DNA of 38,817 nucleotides from Comamonas odontotermitis (GTDB lineage Bacteria > Pseudomonadota > Gammaproteobacteria > Burkholderiales > Burkholderiaceae_C). The DNA lies in the NCBI RefSeq assembly GCF_014207855.1, contig NZ_JACHKZ010000035.1, positions 1 through 38,817 on the forward strand, in the 5' to 3' direction. A model generated the notes under the pieces. It was not told the DNA's origin, did not search any database, and saw nothing but the letters and a program-made list of their open reading frames with translations. Below are positions 8,866 through 17,714 of this stretch, one piece after another; within the stretch, counting starts at the first letter, position 1; each line of letters starts with the position of its first letter. Made by a program: the position numbers and the translations under genes.

Positions 8866-8894
8866 TTGATACCACCTGCCCCATTCTCTATACG
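8866..8894 (+). promoter_or_regulatory. Predicted sigma-70 promoter of the kdp operon
   Basis: TTGATA (8866-8871), a 17-bp spacer, then TATACG (8889-8894). Nine-base direct repeats CTTGATGCG begin at 8854 and 8897 on either side. TTTTTACA at 8910-8917 resembles part of the E. coli KdpE box, though here it would lie downstream of the start site. KdpE control is expected from kdpDE in the same operon but is not proven by these motifs. Confidence 0.55.
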
Positions 8895-9005
8895 CGCTTG
8901 ATGCGCATATTTTTACATTTCTTCCAGGGTTGGCGTTGGGCCAGCGCCGTTGTATGGCTTCGTCTGCGCACATTGAGCGCCCGGGCGGGGCTGGAGGAAA
9001 TGGAA

Positions 9006-9101
9006 ATGCCTTACCACTGGGTAGAAGTATTGGCGGTGCTTGCCGCTGGCGGGCTCTTTGTCTATCTCGGCTACGCGCTGCTGCGCCCCGAAAAATTCTA
9101 A
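9006..9101 (+). CDS. kdpF: KdpF small subunit of the K+-transporting ATPase
   Basis: A single-helix peptide of 31 aa that stabilises the KdpABC complex in the inner membrane. The sequence MPYHWVEVLAVLAAGG continues to a YLGYALLRPEKF end, matching the KdpF pattern of a helix followed by Y-x-Y/G-x-AL-x-x-PE-x-F. GGAGG at 8993-8997 lies 8 nt before ATG 9006, which favours this start over ATG 9000. It is the first gene of the operon. Confidence 0.88.
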   Translation: MPYHWVEVLAVLAAGGLFVYLGYALLRPEKF

Positions 9102-9111
9102 AGGGGGCACC

Positions 9112-9204
9112 ATGCAAATGCTGCAAGACCTGATTTTTGTGAGCCTGACACTTGCCTGCTTTGTTGGCCTGCTGGGCTTTGTGCGCGTGCTGACGCGTAT
9201 CTGA
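9112..9204 (+). CDS. 30-aa single-helix membrane peptide between kdpF and kdpA
   Basis: An ATG at 9112 preceded by AAAGGGGG opens a frame of 30 codons. The product starts [20 protein letters not shown] and ends [10 protein letters not shown]. It is one hydrophobic helix with a positively charged C-terminal end (Arg-x-x-x-Arg). It is a second KdpF-sized peptide, 10 bp after kdpF and 13 bp before kdpA. Similar short peptides ending in a basic segment occur beside kdpF in other phyla (recalled, not searched). It may be an accessory subunit of the Kdp complex; that is inference. Confidence 0.68.
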   Translation: MQMLQDLIFVSLTLACFVGLLGFVRVLTRI

Positions 9205-9217
9205 CAGGGAGCACACC

Positions 9218-10924
9218 ATGTGGTTACCCTGGATGGAATTTGCCGCGATGCTCGCGGTTCTGACGATACTGGTCGTTCCCATGGGCCAGTGGCTGGCGCG
9301 CTGTTTCACCAGCGACCACCACACCTGGCTGGAGCGGCTTAGTTACCATGCTCTGGGTGTGAACCCCGGCGAGCGCATGGGCTGGCAACGCTATGGCGCG
9401 GCCCTGCTGCTGTCCAATGCGGCGATGATGCTGCTGGGCTACCTGGTGCTGCGGCTGCAGGGCTGGCTGCCGCTCAATCCGCTGCAGATTGCAGCCCAGG
9501 CACCTGATCTGGCGTTCAACACCGCAGCTTCGTTCATCACCAACACCAATTGGCAAGCCTATGGAGGGGAAAGCAGCCTCTCCAATGCCACGCAGATGGC
9601 GGTCATCACCTTTCTGATGTTTGCGGGGGCGACCACGGGCGTCGCCGCAGGCGCTGGCTTTGTGCGGGGCCTCGCACGTTCCAGCAGCAAGGACGTCGGC
9701 AACTACTGGGTGGACTATGTGCGCGTGTTCTGGCGCGTGCTCCTGCCGCTGTCTTTTGTGCTGGCGCTGGTCTATGTATGGCAGGGCGTTCCTCAGACGC
9801 TGCACACCGAGACATGGGCAAGCACGCTCGAAGGCGCGCGCCAGCAGCTGCTGACCGGACCTGTGGCCAGTCTGGAGAGCATCAAGCATCTGGGCACCAA
9901 CGGCGGCGGTTTCTTCAATGCGAACGCCGCGCATCCGTTCGAAAATCCGACCCCGCTTACCAATATGCTGCACATCCTGGCCATGCTGCTGATTCCCGCG
10001 AGCATGACCTATGCATTCGGCTCCATGCTGCTGCGCCGCCGCCAGGGCTGGGTGCTGTATGGCGCCTGCATGGTGATGTTCGTGGGCTTTCTGAGCCTGG
10101 TGTTCATGGCGGAGCAGCAGGGCAGCAGCCTGCTGGCGCGCGCCGGGGCCGACCAGCAGTGGAGTCTTGCGCAGCCAGGCGGCAATATGGAGGGCAAGGA
10201 ATTGCGCTTTGGCATTGCCGACACCGCGCTGTTCGTGACCACCACCACGGCGGCCACTACAGGCTCGGTCAATGCCATGCACGATTCGCTCACGCCCCTG
10301 GGTGCCATCACGCCGCTGGCGCTGATGATGCTCAACTGCGTGTTCGGTGGCGATGGCGTGGGGCTGATCAACCTGATCCAGTACGCCATCCTCACGGTAT
10401 TTCTGGCAGGCATGATGATTGGCCGCACGCCGGAGTTCCTGGGCAAGAAGATCGAGGTGCGCGAGATCAAGCTGGTCATGCTCTCGGTGCTGGCGCATCC
10501 GGCCAGCGTTCTGGGATTCACGGCGCTGGCCATGCTGTGGCCAGGCGCATCCGACAGCCTGAACAACCGTGGGCCGCACGGCTTCTCGGAAATTCTGTAT
10601 GCCTATACCTCGGCCACCGCCAACAACGGCTCGGCCTTTGCGGGGTTGAATGCCAATACGCCGTTCTTCAACACCACGCTGGGGTTGGCCATGATCGTGG
10701 GGCGCTTTCTCACGCTGCTGCCCATGCTGGCGGTGGCTGGCAGCATGGCGGACAAAACCACGGTGCCTGCGGGGCCCGGCACCTTTCCCACGGCATCGCC
10801 ACTGTTCATGGGCCTGCTGGTGTTTGTGGTGCTGGTGGTGGGCGGGCTCACCTTTTTGCCAGCGTTGGCGCTGGGGCCTGTCGTGGAGCACCTGCAAATG
10901 CTGGTGGGACACCTCTACCCCTGA
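9218..10924 (+). CDS. kdpA: KdpA, K+-binding and translocating subunit
   Basis: The channel-like subunit of the high-affinity K+ P-type ATPase, in the inner membrane, related to the SKT superfamily. 568 aa against about 557 in E. coli. The four selectivity-filter regions are visible: [36 protein letters not shown] (contains the GTNGGG signature), [14 protein letters not shown] and [13 protein letters not shown]. About ten membrane helices are evident. ATG 9218 has AGGGAG upstream at good spacing. It is followed not by kdpB, as usual, but by a 139-bp gap and kdpC. Confidence 0.97.
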   Translation: MWLPWMEFAAMLAVLTILVVPMGQWLARCFTSDHHTWLERLSYHALGVNPGERMGWQRYGAALLLSNAAMMLLGYLVLRLQGWLPLNPLQIAAQAPDLAFNTAASFITNTNWQAYGGESSLSNATQMAVITFLMFAGATTGVAAGAGFVRGLARSSSKDVGNYWVDYVRVFWRVLLPLSFVLALVYVWQGVPQTLHTETWASTLEGARQQLLTGPVASLESIKHLGTNGGGFFNANAAHPFENPTPLTNMLHILAMLLIPASMTYAFGSMLLRRRQGWVLYGACMVMFVGFLSLVFMAEQQGSSLLARAGADQQWSLAQPGGNMEGKELRFGIADTALFVTTTTAATTGSVNAMHDSLTPLGAITPLALMMLNCVFGGDGVGLINLIQYAILTVFLAGMMIGRTPEFLGKKIEVREIKLVMLSVLAHPASVLGFTALAMLWPGASDSLNNRGPHGFSEILYAYTSATANNGSAFAGLNANTPFFNTTLGLAMIVGRFLTLLPMLAVAGSMADKTTVPAGPGTFPTASPLFMGLLVFVVLVVGGLTFLPALALGPVVEHLQMLVGHLYP

Positions 10925-10929
10925 TGTGT

Positions 10930-10990
10930 GCCCCCCTGAGTCGCTTCGCGCCTTCCCCCAGCTGCAGGGCGGCCCTTGCTCGGCTGCCCG
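10930..10990 (+). repeat. Degenerate GC-rich interspersed repeat between kdpA and kdpC
   Basis: The 139-bp gap between kdpA and kdpC starts with CCCCCCTGAGTCGCTTCGCG, continues CCTTCCCCC, and includes GGGCGGCCCTTGCTCGGCTG. Short intergenic repeats of this wording are common in Comamonadaceae genomes (from memory). No coding function is evident. It may mark where the operon was rearranged. Confidence 0.5.
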
Positions 10991-11063
10991 CACATGGGGA
11001 ATGCCGGTTTCAGAGCCTGGGGCGATGCCAGGGAGCACTGATATCTCCATTCGGAGCAACACC

Positions 11064-11759
11064 ATGAAATCCTCATCTCTTTCTCTCTCCGCACCCGTAG
11101 CGTCGGCTGCGGATGCCGAATCGTCCTCGCCCTCCTGGGGGCATCTGGTGGCCAGCAGCGTGCGCGCGGCTGTGGCCGTCATGCTGGCAGGCGGCATTGC
11201 CTACCCGCTGGTGACCACCGGCGTGGCCCAGGTCCTGTTGCCGCATGCAGCCAGTGGCAGCCTGGTGGAACGCAATGGCCAGGTGGTGGGCTCGGCGCTC
11301 ATCGGCCAACCATTTGCGGGTGCCAGTTACTTCCGCGGAAGGCCGAGCGCCACGGTGGCGCCAGACCCCGACAACGAAGGCGCCAGCATCGCTGCGCCCT
11401 ATAACGCTGGCCTGTCGGGCGGTAGCAACCAGGGGGCCACGCACAAGGATCTGGCAGAGGCTGTTGCCGCTCGCGTGGCGCAGTACCGCGCCGACAACGC
11501 CTTGGCCGCCGATGCCGTGGTGCCCGTGGACGCGGTGACGGCTTCGGCCTCGGGTCTGGATCCGCACATCTCCGTGGCCAATGCCTTGCTGCAGATGCCG
11601 CGTGTGGCGCAGGCGCGCAGATTGTCCCAAGAGCAGGTGCGGCAGCTGATTGCGCAGAGCACGCAGGAGCGCACCTTGGGGCTGCTGGGCGAGCCTCGTG
11701 TCAATGTGCTGCGCCTCAATCTGGCGCTGGATGCACAGCAGCCCGTTGCAAAGGAGTAA
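11064..11759 (+). CDS. kdpC: KdpC subunit of the K+-transporting ATPase
   Basis: Single-pass inner-membrane subunit of KdpFABC, thought to stabilise the complex and assist ATP use by KdpB. 231 aa, longer than the E. coli protein (190) because of a Ser/Ala-rich N-terminal extension of about 25 aa. The helix lies at about residues 29-58. Family blocks follow: LIGQPF with [31 protein letters not shown] with [10 protein letters not shown], and [15 protein letters not shown] 11064 has GGAG 7 nt upstream. Its stop lies 3 nt before kdpB, and the kdpB Shine-Dalgarno AAGGAG is inside its end, so the two are tightly coupled. Position before kdpB reverses the usual order. Confidence 0.95.
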   Translation: MKSSSLSLSAPVASAADAESSSPSWGHLVASSVRAAVAVMLAGGIAYPLVTTGVAQVLLPHAASGSLVERNGQVVGSALIGQPFAGASYFRGRPSATVAPDPDNEGASIAAPYNAGLSGGSNQGATHKDLAEAVAARVAQYRADNALAADAVVPVDAVTASASGLDPHISVANALLQMPRVAQARRLSQEQVRQLIAQSTQERTLGLLGEPRVNVLRLNLALDAQQPVAKE

Positions 11760-11762
11760 GCC

Positions 11763-13865
11763 ATGAGCAGCCATAAAGTGAAGGCAGGCGCGAGCCTGTT
11801 CGAGCCAAGCCTGGTGCGCGATGCCCTGTTCGATGCGATGCGCAAGCTCTCGCCGCGCACGCAATGGGCCAATCCTGTGATGTTCGTGGTCTATCTGGGC
11901 GCCATCCTGACCACGCTGCTGTGGGTGCAGAACCTGCGTGAGCCGGCATCCGCCGCAGGTAGCGAAGGCGCTGGCTTTGCACTGGCGATTGCGCTGTGGC
12001 TATGGTTCACGGTGCTGTTCGCCAACTTTGCCGAGGCGCTGGCTGAGGGCCGCAGCCGCGCCCAGGCGGCCAGCTTGCGCAGCATGAAGCGCGATACCGT
12101 GGCCAAGGTGCTGCAGCAGCCGCATTTCGGCAGTGCATGGATTCCGGTGCGGGCGAGCGAGCTGCGCAAGGGCGTGGTGATTGTGGTGGAGGCCGGTGAC
12201 ACCATCGCCCTGGATGGCACGGTGATCGAAGGCGTCGCCTCGGTGGATGAAAGCGCGATTACTGGCGAATCGGCCCCTGTGATCCGCGAGGCAGGCGGCG
12301 ACTTTTCCTCGGTCACGGGCGGCACGCGCGTGCTGTCGGACTGGCTGGTAGTGGAAATCACGGTCAATCCTGGTGAATCCTTCCTGGACCGCATGATCTC
12401 CATGGTTGAATCGGCCAAACGCCAGAAGACACCCAATGAGCTGGCGCTGACCATTCTGCTCGTGGGCCTGACCCTGGTATTTCTGATGGTGATCGTGACG
12501 CTGTGGCCGTTCTCGGCCTTTGCCGTGGCGCAGGCGGGTTCGGGCACGGTGGTCGGCATGGCCGTGCTGGTGGCGCTGCTGGTCTGCCTGATTCCCACCA
12601 CCATTGGCGGGCTGCTGTCGGCCATTGGCGTTGCTGGCATGAGCCGCATGATGCAGGCCAATGTGATCGCCACTTCGGGCCGCGCCGTGGAGGCTGCGGG
12701 CGATGTGGATGTGCTGCTGCTGGACAAGACTGGCACGATCACCTTGGGAAACCGCCAGGCCAGTGAATTTTTGCCTGCGCCGGGCGTATCGGTGCAGCAA
12801 TTGGCTGAAGCCGCGCAACTGGCATCGATAGCCGATGAAACCCCCGAAGGCCGCAGCGTCGTGGCCTTGGCCCGGGAGCGCCACGGCGTTGCCGAACGCA
12901 ACGCTGCAGAGCTTGCGGCAGAATTTGTGCCCTTTACTGCGCAGACGCGCATGAGCGGTGTGGATCTGTCCACGCCAGAGGGCCTGCGCCAACTGCGCAA
13001 GGGTGCATTTGATGCGGTGCGCCAGCACGTGGAGGCGCTGGGCGGCAACCTGCCTGCCGGTGTGCAGCAGGCGGTGGACAATGTCTCGCGCAAGGGCAGC
13101 ACGCCGCTGGTGGTCGCCGATGGAGCCCGTGTACTGGGCGTGATCGAGCTCAAGGACATCGTCAAGCCCGGCATGCGCGAGCGCTTTGCGGAGCTGCGCC
13201 GCATGGGCATCCAGACGGTGATGGTGACGGGCGACAACCCGCTCACGGCCGCCGCCATTGCCGCCGAGGCGGGCGTGGACGATTACCTGGCCGAGGCGCG
13301 CCCCGAGGACAAGCTGCGCCTGATCCGCTCGCACCAGGCCGCTGGCCGCCTGGTGGCCATGACGGGCGACGGCACCAACGATGCGCCGGCGCTGGCCCAG
13401 GCCGATGTGGCCGTGGCCATGAACAGCGGCACGCAGGCTGCCAAGGAGGCTGGCAACATGGTGGATCTGGACAGCAACCCCACCAAGCTCATCGAAGTGG
13501 TGGAAACCGGCAAGCAGATGCTGATGACGCGCGGCGCGCTCACCACCTTCAGCATTGCCAACGATGTGGCCAAGTATTTCGCCATCATTCCTGCAGCCTT
13601 CGTGGGCACTTACCCACAGCTGGCGTCGCTCAATGTGATGCAGCTGCACAGTGCCGACTCGGCCATCCTGAGCGCCGTGGTCTTCAACGCCCTGATCATC
13701 ATCGCCCTGGTGCCGCTGGCCCTGCGCGGTGTGCGCTACCAGGCCGTGGGCGCGGCAGTGCTGCTGCGGCGGAACATGCTGATCTATGGGGTGGGCGGGC
13801 TGATCGTGCCGTTTGTGGGCATCAAGATCATCGACGTGTTGCTGACGGCGCTGGGGCTGGTATGA
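11763..13865 (+). CDS. kdpB: KdpB, catalytic P-type ATPase subunit
   Basis: Inner-membrane P-type ATPase subunit of 700 aa that hydrolyses ATP to drive K+ uptake through KdpA. The phosphorylated Asp is D321 in DKTGT. The actuator motif TGES is at 167-170; its Ser corresponds to the E. coli Ser162 that is phosphorylated to switch the pump off at high K+. The hinge [14 protein letters not shown] and [19 protein letters not shown] are intact, and the KdpB-specific C-terminal block with [18 protein letters not shown] is present. AAGGAG lies 6 nt before ATG. All motifs look functional. Confidence 0.98.
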   Translation: MSSHKVKAGASLFEPSLVRDALFDAMRKLSPRTQWANPVMFVVYLGAILTTLLWVQNLREPASAAGSEGAGFALAIALWLWFTVLFANFAEALAEGRSRAQAASLRSMKRDTVAKVLQQPHFGSAWIPVRASELRKGVVIVVEAGDTIALDGTVIEGVASVDESAITGESAPVIREAGGDFSSVTGGTRVLSDWLVVEITVNPGESFLDRMISMVESAKRQKTPNELALTILLVGLTLVFLMVIVTLWPFSAFAVAQAGSGTVVGMAVLVALLVCLIPTTIGGLLSAIGVAGMSRMMQANVIATSGRAVEAAGDVDVLLLDKTGTITLGNRQASEFLPAPGVSVQQLAEAAQLASIADETPEGRSVVALARERHGVAERNAAELAAEFVPFTAQTRMSGVDLSTPEGLRQLRKGAFDAVRQHVEALGGNLPAGVQQAVDNVSRKGSTPLVVADGARVLGVIELKDIVKPGMRERFAELRRMGIQTVMVTGDNPLTAAAIAAEAGVDDYLAEARPEDKLRLIRSHQAAGRLVAMTGDGTNDAPALAQADVAVAMNSGTQAAKEAGNMVDLDSNPTKLIEVVETGKQMLMTRGALTTFSIANDVAKYFAIIPAAFVGTYPQLASLNVMQLHSADSAILSAVVFNALIIIALVPLALRGVRYQAVGAAVLLRRNMLIYGVGGLIVPFVGIKIIDVLLTALGLV

Positions 13866-13899
13866 GCCAGGCCCTGAAAACACCGACAATGCCGAGACG

Positions 13900-16614
13900 A
13901 TGGCGGTAAACATCAGCAATCCTTCGGTACCCGCAGCGCGTCCAGACCCGGATGCGCTGGTGGCGCAGTTGCATGCCGAGCAGTTGCAGGCTGCGCGCGG
14001 CAAGTTGCGCATTTACTTTGGCTCCAATGCCGGTGTGGGAAAAACCTATGCCATGCTGGCTGCAGCGCAGCGCGAGCGGCATGCGGGCCGCTCCATCCTG
14101 GTGGGCCTGGTGGAAACACATGGCAGGGCCGAGACCGAGCAACAGCTACACGGGCTGGAGCAACTGCCGCGCCGCCATCTGCCCTACCAGGGGCGGCAGT
14201 TGACCGAGTTCGATCTCGACGCTGCGCTGCAGCGCCACCCCGAGGTGCTGCTGCTCGACGAGCTGGCACACAGCAATGTGCCCGGGGCACGTCATCCCAA
14301 GCGTTGCCAGGATGTGGTGGAGCTGCTCGCCGCAGGCATTGATGTCTGGACCACGCTCAATGTGCAGCACCTGGAAAGCCTCAACGATGTGGTGGGCGGC
14401 ATTGTGGGCATCCAGGTGCATGAGACCGTTCCCGACCAGATTTTCGACAACGCTGATGAAGTGATCGTTGTCGACATTCCGCCCGAAGAGCTGCTCAAGC
14501 GCCTCAAGGCCGGCAAGGTCTACCCGCTGGAGCAGGCCGAGCGCGCTTCGCACAACTTCTTTCGCCTGGGCAATCTGCTGGCCCTGCGCGAGCTGGCGTT
14601 GCGGCGCACGGCCGACCGCGTGGATGAGGACATGCGCGACTACCGACGCGAGCGCGCCATTGGCGAAGTCTGGCCTGCCCGCGAGCGGTTGCTTGTCGGT
14701 GTGGGCGGCCATGCGGGCGATGATGCGCTGGTGCGCCAGGTCGCGCGGTTGGCGCGGCGGCTGGAAGCCGACTGGATGGTGGTCTATGTGGACGCGCCCG
14801 AGCGCCAGCACAGGCCGCGCCGCGCGCAGGAAGGGGTGCTCAAAACATTGGCGCTGGCCGCGCGCCTGGGCGCTGATACGGCTACGATCCCCGGCGCCAA
14901 CGTGGCCCAGGCGCTGGTGGCCTTTGCCCATGAGCGCAATGCCAGCCATCTGGTGCTGGCGCGGGTGCAGCGCCGCATATCGCGCTGGCTGCCATGGGCA
15001 GCGGCCAGCCTGCCCGAGCAGATTGCGCGGCTCGATCCAGGGCTGGATGTGCTGGTGCTGTCTCCGCCTGCGCCGAAGAACGGAAGCACCGTGCGCAAGC
15101 CCGTGCATGAGCGCAAGCCGATCGCCTGGGTGGGCTACGTCGGGGCTACCCTGGCCTGTGTGGCTGCCGCGGTGGGGGCTGAGCTGCTGCTGCAGGTGTT
15201 CGATCCGGCCAACGTGGTCATGCTCTTCCTGCTGGTGGTGGTGCTCTCGTCGCTGCGCTGGGGGCGCGGGCCGGGCGCATGGGCAGCGCTGCTGTCGGTG
15301 CTGCTGTTTGACTTTTATTTTGTGCCGCCGCGCAATTCCTTCAGCGTCAATGACACGCAGTACATCTTCACCTTCTGCCTGATGCTGGGCGTGGCCCTGG
15401 TCTGCGGCCAGCTCATGGCGCGGTTGCGCCATGAGGCGCGTGTGGCGGCAGAGCGGGAGCGGCGTGCCGGGGCGCTGGCGCGGTTGGCGCGCGACCTGTC
15501 GGGCGCGCTCACGCAGGCGCAGGTGGCGCAGATTGCGCTTACCACGGTGTCAGGCGTGTTCGACGCGCAGACAGGGCTGCAATTGCCCGATGCGCAGGAA
15601 AGCCTGCATGCCGTTGCGGGCAGTGAGGGCGCCATGGACGCCAGCATTGCGCGCTGGAGCATGGAACACGGCCAGCCTGCGGGGCAGGGCACGGACACAT
15701 TGCCTGCATCGCCCGCGCTGTATGTGCCGCTGATGGCGCCGGTGCGCGCACGCGGGGTGCTGGTGCTGCGCCTGCGCAGGCCGCAGCGGCTTCAGGTGCC
15801 CGAAGAGCGCCGCCTGCTGGATGCCTGTGCGAGCCAGATTGCGCTGGCACTCGAACGCGTGCACTTCGTCGAGGTGGCGCAGGAGACCCAGGTGGCCATG
15901 GAAGGCGAGCGGCTGCGCAACACCTTGCTGTCTGCTGTGTCGCATGATCTGCGTACGCCGCTGACTGGCATCCTGGGCGCGGCCCAGGCGGCCCTGCCGC
16001 GGGTGTCACCGGGTCCGGCGGCAGACATGCTGGTGCAGATCCGCAACCAGGCGGAGGCCTTGCAGCAGTTGGTGGACAACCTGCTGGCCATGGCGCGCAT
16101 GCAGCAGGGCGGAGTACATCTCAAGCGCGAATGGCTGCCAGTCGAAGAGTTGGTGGGCAGCGCCCTGCGGCAGATGCACGGCCGCCTGGCCGGGCATGTG
16201 GTGCGTACCCTCCTGCCAGCGGGCCTGCCGCTGTTGCATGTGGATGCGGTGCTGATGGAGCGCGTGTTGGTCAACCTGCTGGACAATGCTGCCAAATACA
16301 CGCCGCCCGGTACAGCATTGACGCTGGCCTGCCATGTGCAGCAGGATGCACAGGGCCTCAGCCACTGCCTGCTCTCGGTGCAGGACGATGGGCCGGGCTT
16401 GCCTGCGCACCTGGATGCGGCCCTGCTGTTTGAGCCGTTCACGCGCGGCGTGGTCGAGTCCTCCGTCTCCGGCATGGGCTTGGGGCTCACGCTGGCGCAG
16501 CGCATCGTCGAAGCGCATGGCGGACGTCTGGAGGCCACTTCCGCCGACTCTGGGCAGGGTACGATCTTCGCCATCCACCTGCCCGTGCCCGAGCAACCGG
16601 CTTTGGACGATTGA
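13900..16614 (+). CDS. kdpD: KdpD sensor histidine kinase
   Basis: Membrane-bound sensor kinase that controls kdp expression in response to K+ and turgor. 904 aa, near the usual 895. Order: N-terminal KdpD domain with Walker A GSNAGVGKT (41-49) and LLDELAHSN; a universal-stress-protein domain (about 255-375); four closely spaced helices (about 405-500, DUF4118); a GAF-like region (about 520-660); HisKA with His682 in SAVSHDLRTP; and HATPase with NLLDNAAKYT, DDGPGLP and GMGLGLTLAQRI. Start ATG 13900 lies 34 bp after kdpB, with only a weak Shine-Dalgarno. Cyclic-di-AMP binding to the USP domain is known in Firmicutes and is not implied here. Confidence 0.97.
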   Translation: MAVNISNPSVPAARPDPDALVAQLHAEQLQAARGKLRIYFGSNAGVGKTYAMLAAAQRERHAGRSILVGLVETHGRAETEQQLHGLEQLPRRHLPYQGRQLTEFDLDAALQRHPEVLLLDELAHSNVPGARHPKRCQDVVELLAAGIDVWTTLNVQHLESLNDVVGGIVGIQVHETVPDQIFDNADEVIVVDIPPEELLKRLKAGKVYPLEQAERASHNFFRLGNLLALRELALRRTADRVDEDMRDYRRERAIGEVWPARERLLVGVGGHAGDDALVRQVARLARRLEADWMVVYVDAPERQHRPRRAQEGVLKTLALAARLGADTATIPGANVAQALVAFAHERNASHLVLARVQRRISRWLPWAAASLPEQIARLDPGLDVLVLSPPAPKNGSTVRKPVHERKPIAWVGYVGATLACVAAAVGAELLLQVFDPANVVMLFLLVVVLSSLRWGRGPGAWAALLSVLLFDFYFVPPRNSFSVNDTQYIFTFCLMLGVALVCGQLMARLRHEARVAAERERRAGALARLARDLSGALTQAQVAQIALTTVSGVFDAQTGLQLPDAQESLHAVAGSEGAMDASIARWSMEHGQPAGQGTDTLPASPALYVPLMAPVRARGVLVLRLRRPQRLQVPEERRLLDACASQIALALERVHFVEVAQETQVAMEGERLRNTLLSAVSHDLRTPLTGILGAAQAALPRVSPGPAADMLVQIRNQAEALQQLVDNLLAMARMQQGGVHLKREWLPVEELVGSALRQMHGRLAGHVVRTLLPAGLPLLHVDAVLMERVLVNLLDNAAKYTPPGTALTLACHVQQDAQGLSHCLLSVQDDGPGLPAHLDAALLFEPFTRGVVESSVSGMGLGLTLAQRIVEAHGGRLEATSADSGQGTIFAIHLPVPEQPALDD

Positions 16615-16627
16615 AACGGCTTTCCCC

Positions 16628-17338
16628 ATGACTGTTGCAGCCCACCGTGTTTTATTGATTGAAGATGACCTGGCGATACGCCGCTTTGTCCGCCTGGCCC
16701 TGGAGGACGAAGGCTGGCAGGTGTTCGAGGCGGAAACGGCCCGGCGCGGGCTGATCGAGGCCGCCAGCCGCCAGCCCGATGTGGTGGTGCTGGACCTGGG
16801 CCTGCCCGATGCCGATGGCAAGAGCGTGATTGCCGAACTGCGCAGCTGGAGCCCGCTGCCGGTGCTGGTGCTGTCGGCGCGAGACCGCGAAGAGGAAAAG
16901 GTGGCCGCCCTCGACGCCGGTGCCGACGACTACCTGACCAAGCCCTTTGGCGTGCCGGAGCTGCTCGCGCGGCTGCGTGTGCTGCTGCGCCGCCGCCAGC
17001 AGATGCCTGCCGATGCGGCGCCTTCCAGCCGCGCACGCTTTGGCGAGGTAACGGTCGATCTGGCTACGCACGAAGTCTGCCGGGGCGCGGAAGTCGTGCA
17101 CCTCACGCCCATCGAGTTCCGGCTGCTGGCTGCGCTGATCGCAGGCCAGGGCCGTGTGCTGACGCACCGCCAACTGCTGCTGCAGGTGTGGGGGCCGGAA
17201 TACCTGGACCGGCCCCACTACCTGCGCGTGCACATGGCCAATCTGCGCCAGAAGATTGAGGCAGACCCAGCCCAGCCCCGGCACCTGCAGACCGAGTTGC
17301 AGGTGGGCTACCGGCTGGGGGGGCTGGCAGCGGCTTAG
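16628..17338 (+). CDS. kdpE: KdpE response regulator
   Basis: Cytosolic OmpR/PhoB-type transcription activator of the kdp operon, 236 aa. The receiver domain has acidic residues in LLIEDD, phospho-acceptor Asp56 (VVVLDLGLPD), and Lys105 in DDYLTKPFG. The C-terminal winged helix carries LTPIEFRLLAAL and HYLRVHMANLRQKIE, typical of KdpE. ATG 16628 follows the kdpD stop by 13 bp; no strong Shine-Dalgarno, so translation probably depends on coupling to kdpD. Confidence 0.97.
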   Translation: MTVAAHRVLLIEDDLAIRRFVRLALEDEGWQVFEAETARRGLIEAASRQPDVVVLDLGLPDADGKSVIAELRSWSPLPVLVLSARDREEEKVAALDAGADDYLTKPFGVPELLARLRVLLRRRQQMPADAAPSSRARFGEVTVDLATHEVCRGAEVVHLTPIEFRLLAALIAGQGRVLTHRQLLLQVWGPEYLDRPHYLRVHMANLRQKIEADPAQPRHLQTELQVGYRLGGLAAA

Positions 17339-17357
17339 CGCTGCATGACAGCCACGC

Positions 17358-17516
17358 ATGCTCATCGATATTGGCAAGGTGGCACGCTGCTCGGGTCTCG
17401 CCACGGCTAACCTGCGTTGCTGCGAGGCCCAGGGCCCCGCTCCCTGCCATATGGATGGCTCGAAATTTCAGCAGATTCTGCGTGCGGCCTCCCGTCCGGT
17501 CCGTAAACCCGCATGA
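17358..17516 (+). pseudogene. Relic of a MerR-family regulator (N-terminal helix-turn-helix only)
   Basis: A 52-codon frame starts MLIDIGKVARCSGLATANLR and continues CCEAQGPAP. This matches the start of MerR-family regulators (I-G-x-V-A-R-x-S-G-L, then T-L-R-Y-Y-E-x-x-G-L), with the conserved YYE changed to CCE. The remainder (about 20 residues) has no resemblance to a MerR dimerisation or effector region. No Shine-Dalgarno is visible. It is most likely a decayed fragment left between kdpE and ahcY. Confidence 0.6.
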
Positions 17517-17526
17517 AACCTCCTGC

Positions 17527-17555
17527 GGTGCAGAAGATGCGGCGGCGTTTATAAT
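17527..17555 (+). promoter_or_regulatory. Promoter of ahcY
   Basis: A perfect TATAAT lies at 17550-17555, 11 bp before the first base-paired position of the SAH riboswitch, so transcription would begin almost exactly at the aptamer. The -35 at 17527-17532 (GGTGCA) is poor. The -10 and its spacing to the aptamer are the real evidence. Confidence 0.65.
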
Positions 17556-17565
17556 GGCGCGCTAT

Positions 17566-17636
17566 CCGAGGAGCGTTGCAGCGTCCCCATCAGGCGGGGC
17601 GTGAGGCTCGGATCCCCTATCGCAACGACGCTCACC
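17566..17636 (+). promoter_or_regulatory. S-adenosylhomocysteine (SAH) riboswitch
   Basis: Matches the SAH aptamer: CCGAGGAGCGTTGCA (17566-17580), a GC-rich internal hairpin (about 17581-17601), GAGGCTCGG (17603-17611), then GCAACGACGCTC (17622-17633). CCGAG pairs with CTCGG (P1). GAGCG and GTTGC pair with CGCTC and GCAAC to give the second helix and pseudoknot. It lies in the 5' leader of ahcY, whose product removes SAH. The known behaviour of the class is to turn expression on when SAH accumulates, probably by exposing the Shine-Dalgarno. Confidence 0.92.
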
Positions 17637-17714
17637 CACGCTTTCTGTGCGGTGAGATGGTGTATCTCCTTCTGCCGTAGAACGTGGTTTTTCATTCATT
17701 TTTTGGAGAAAACC

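Noticed and set aside
8910..8917. KdpE box as in E. coli
   Set aside because: TTTTTACA is only a partial match and lies downstream of the proposed -10, so it is not listed as a feature of its own.
7744..9324. 526-codon version of the second acyltransferase
   Set aside because: The extra N-terminal 190 residues overlap the kdp promoter, kdpF and the 30-aa gene and show no family similarity; ATG 8754 fits the family start.
9224..11197. Long minus-strand open frame opposite kdpA
   Set aside because: Shadow of kdpA and kdpC codon bias; crosses the intergenic gap and contains no recognisable domain.
12000..14012. Long minus-strand open frame (about 670 codons) opposite kdpB
   Set aside because: Composition is rich in His, Gln, Arg and Ala with no family motif, a typical antisense shadow of a GC-rich gene; kdpB motifs are complete on the plus strand.
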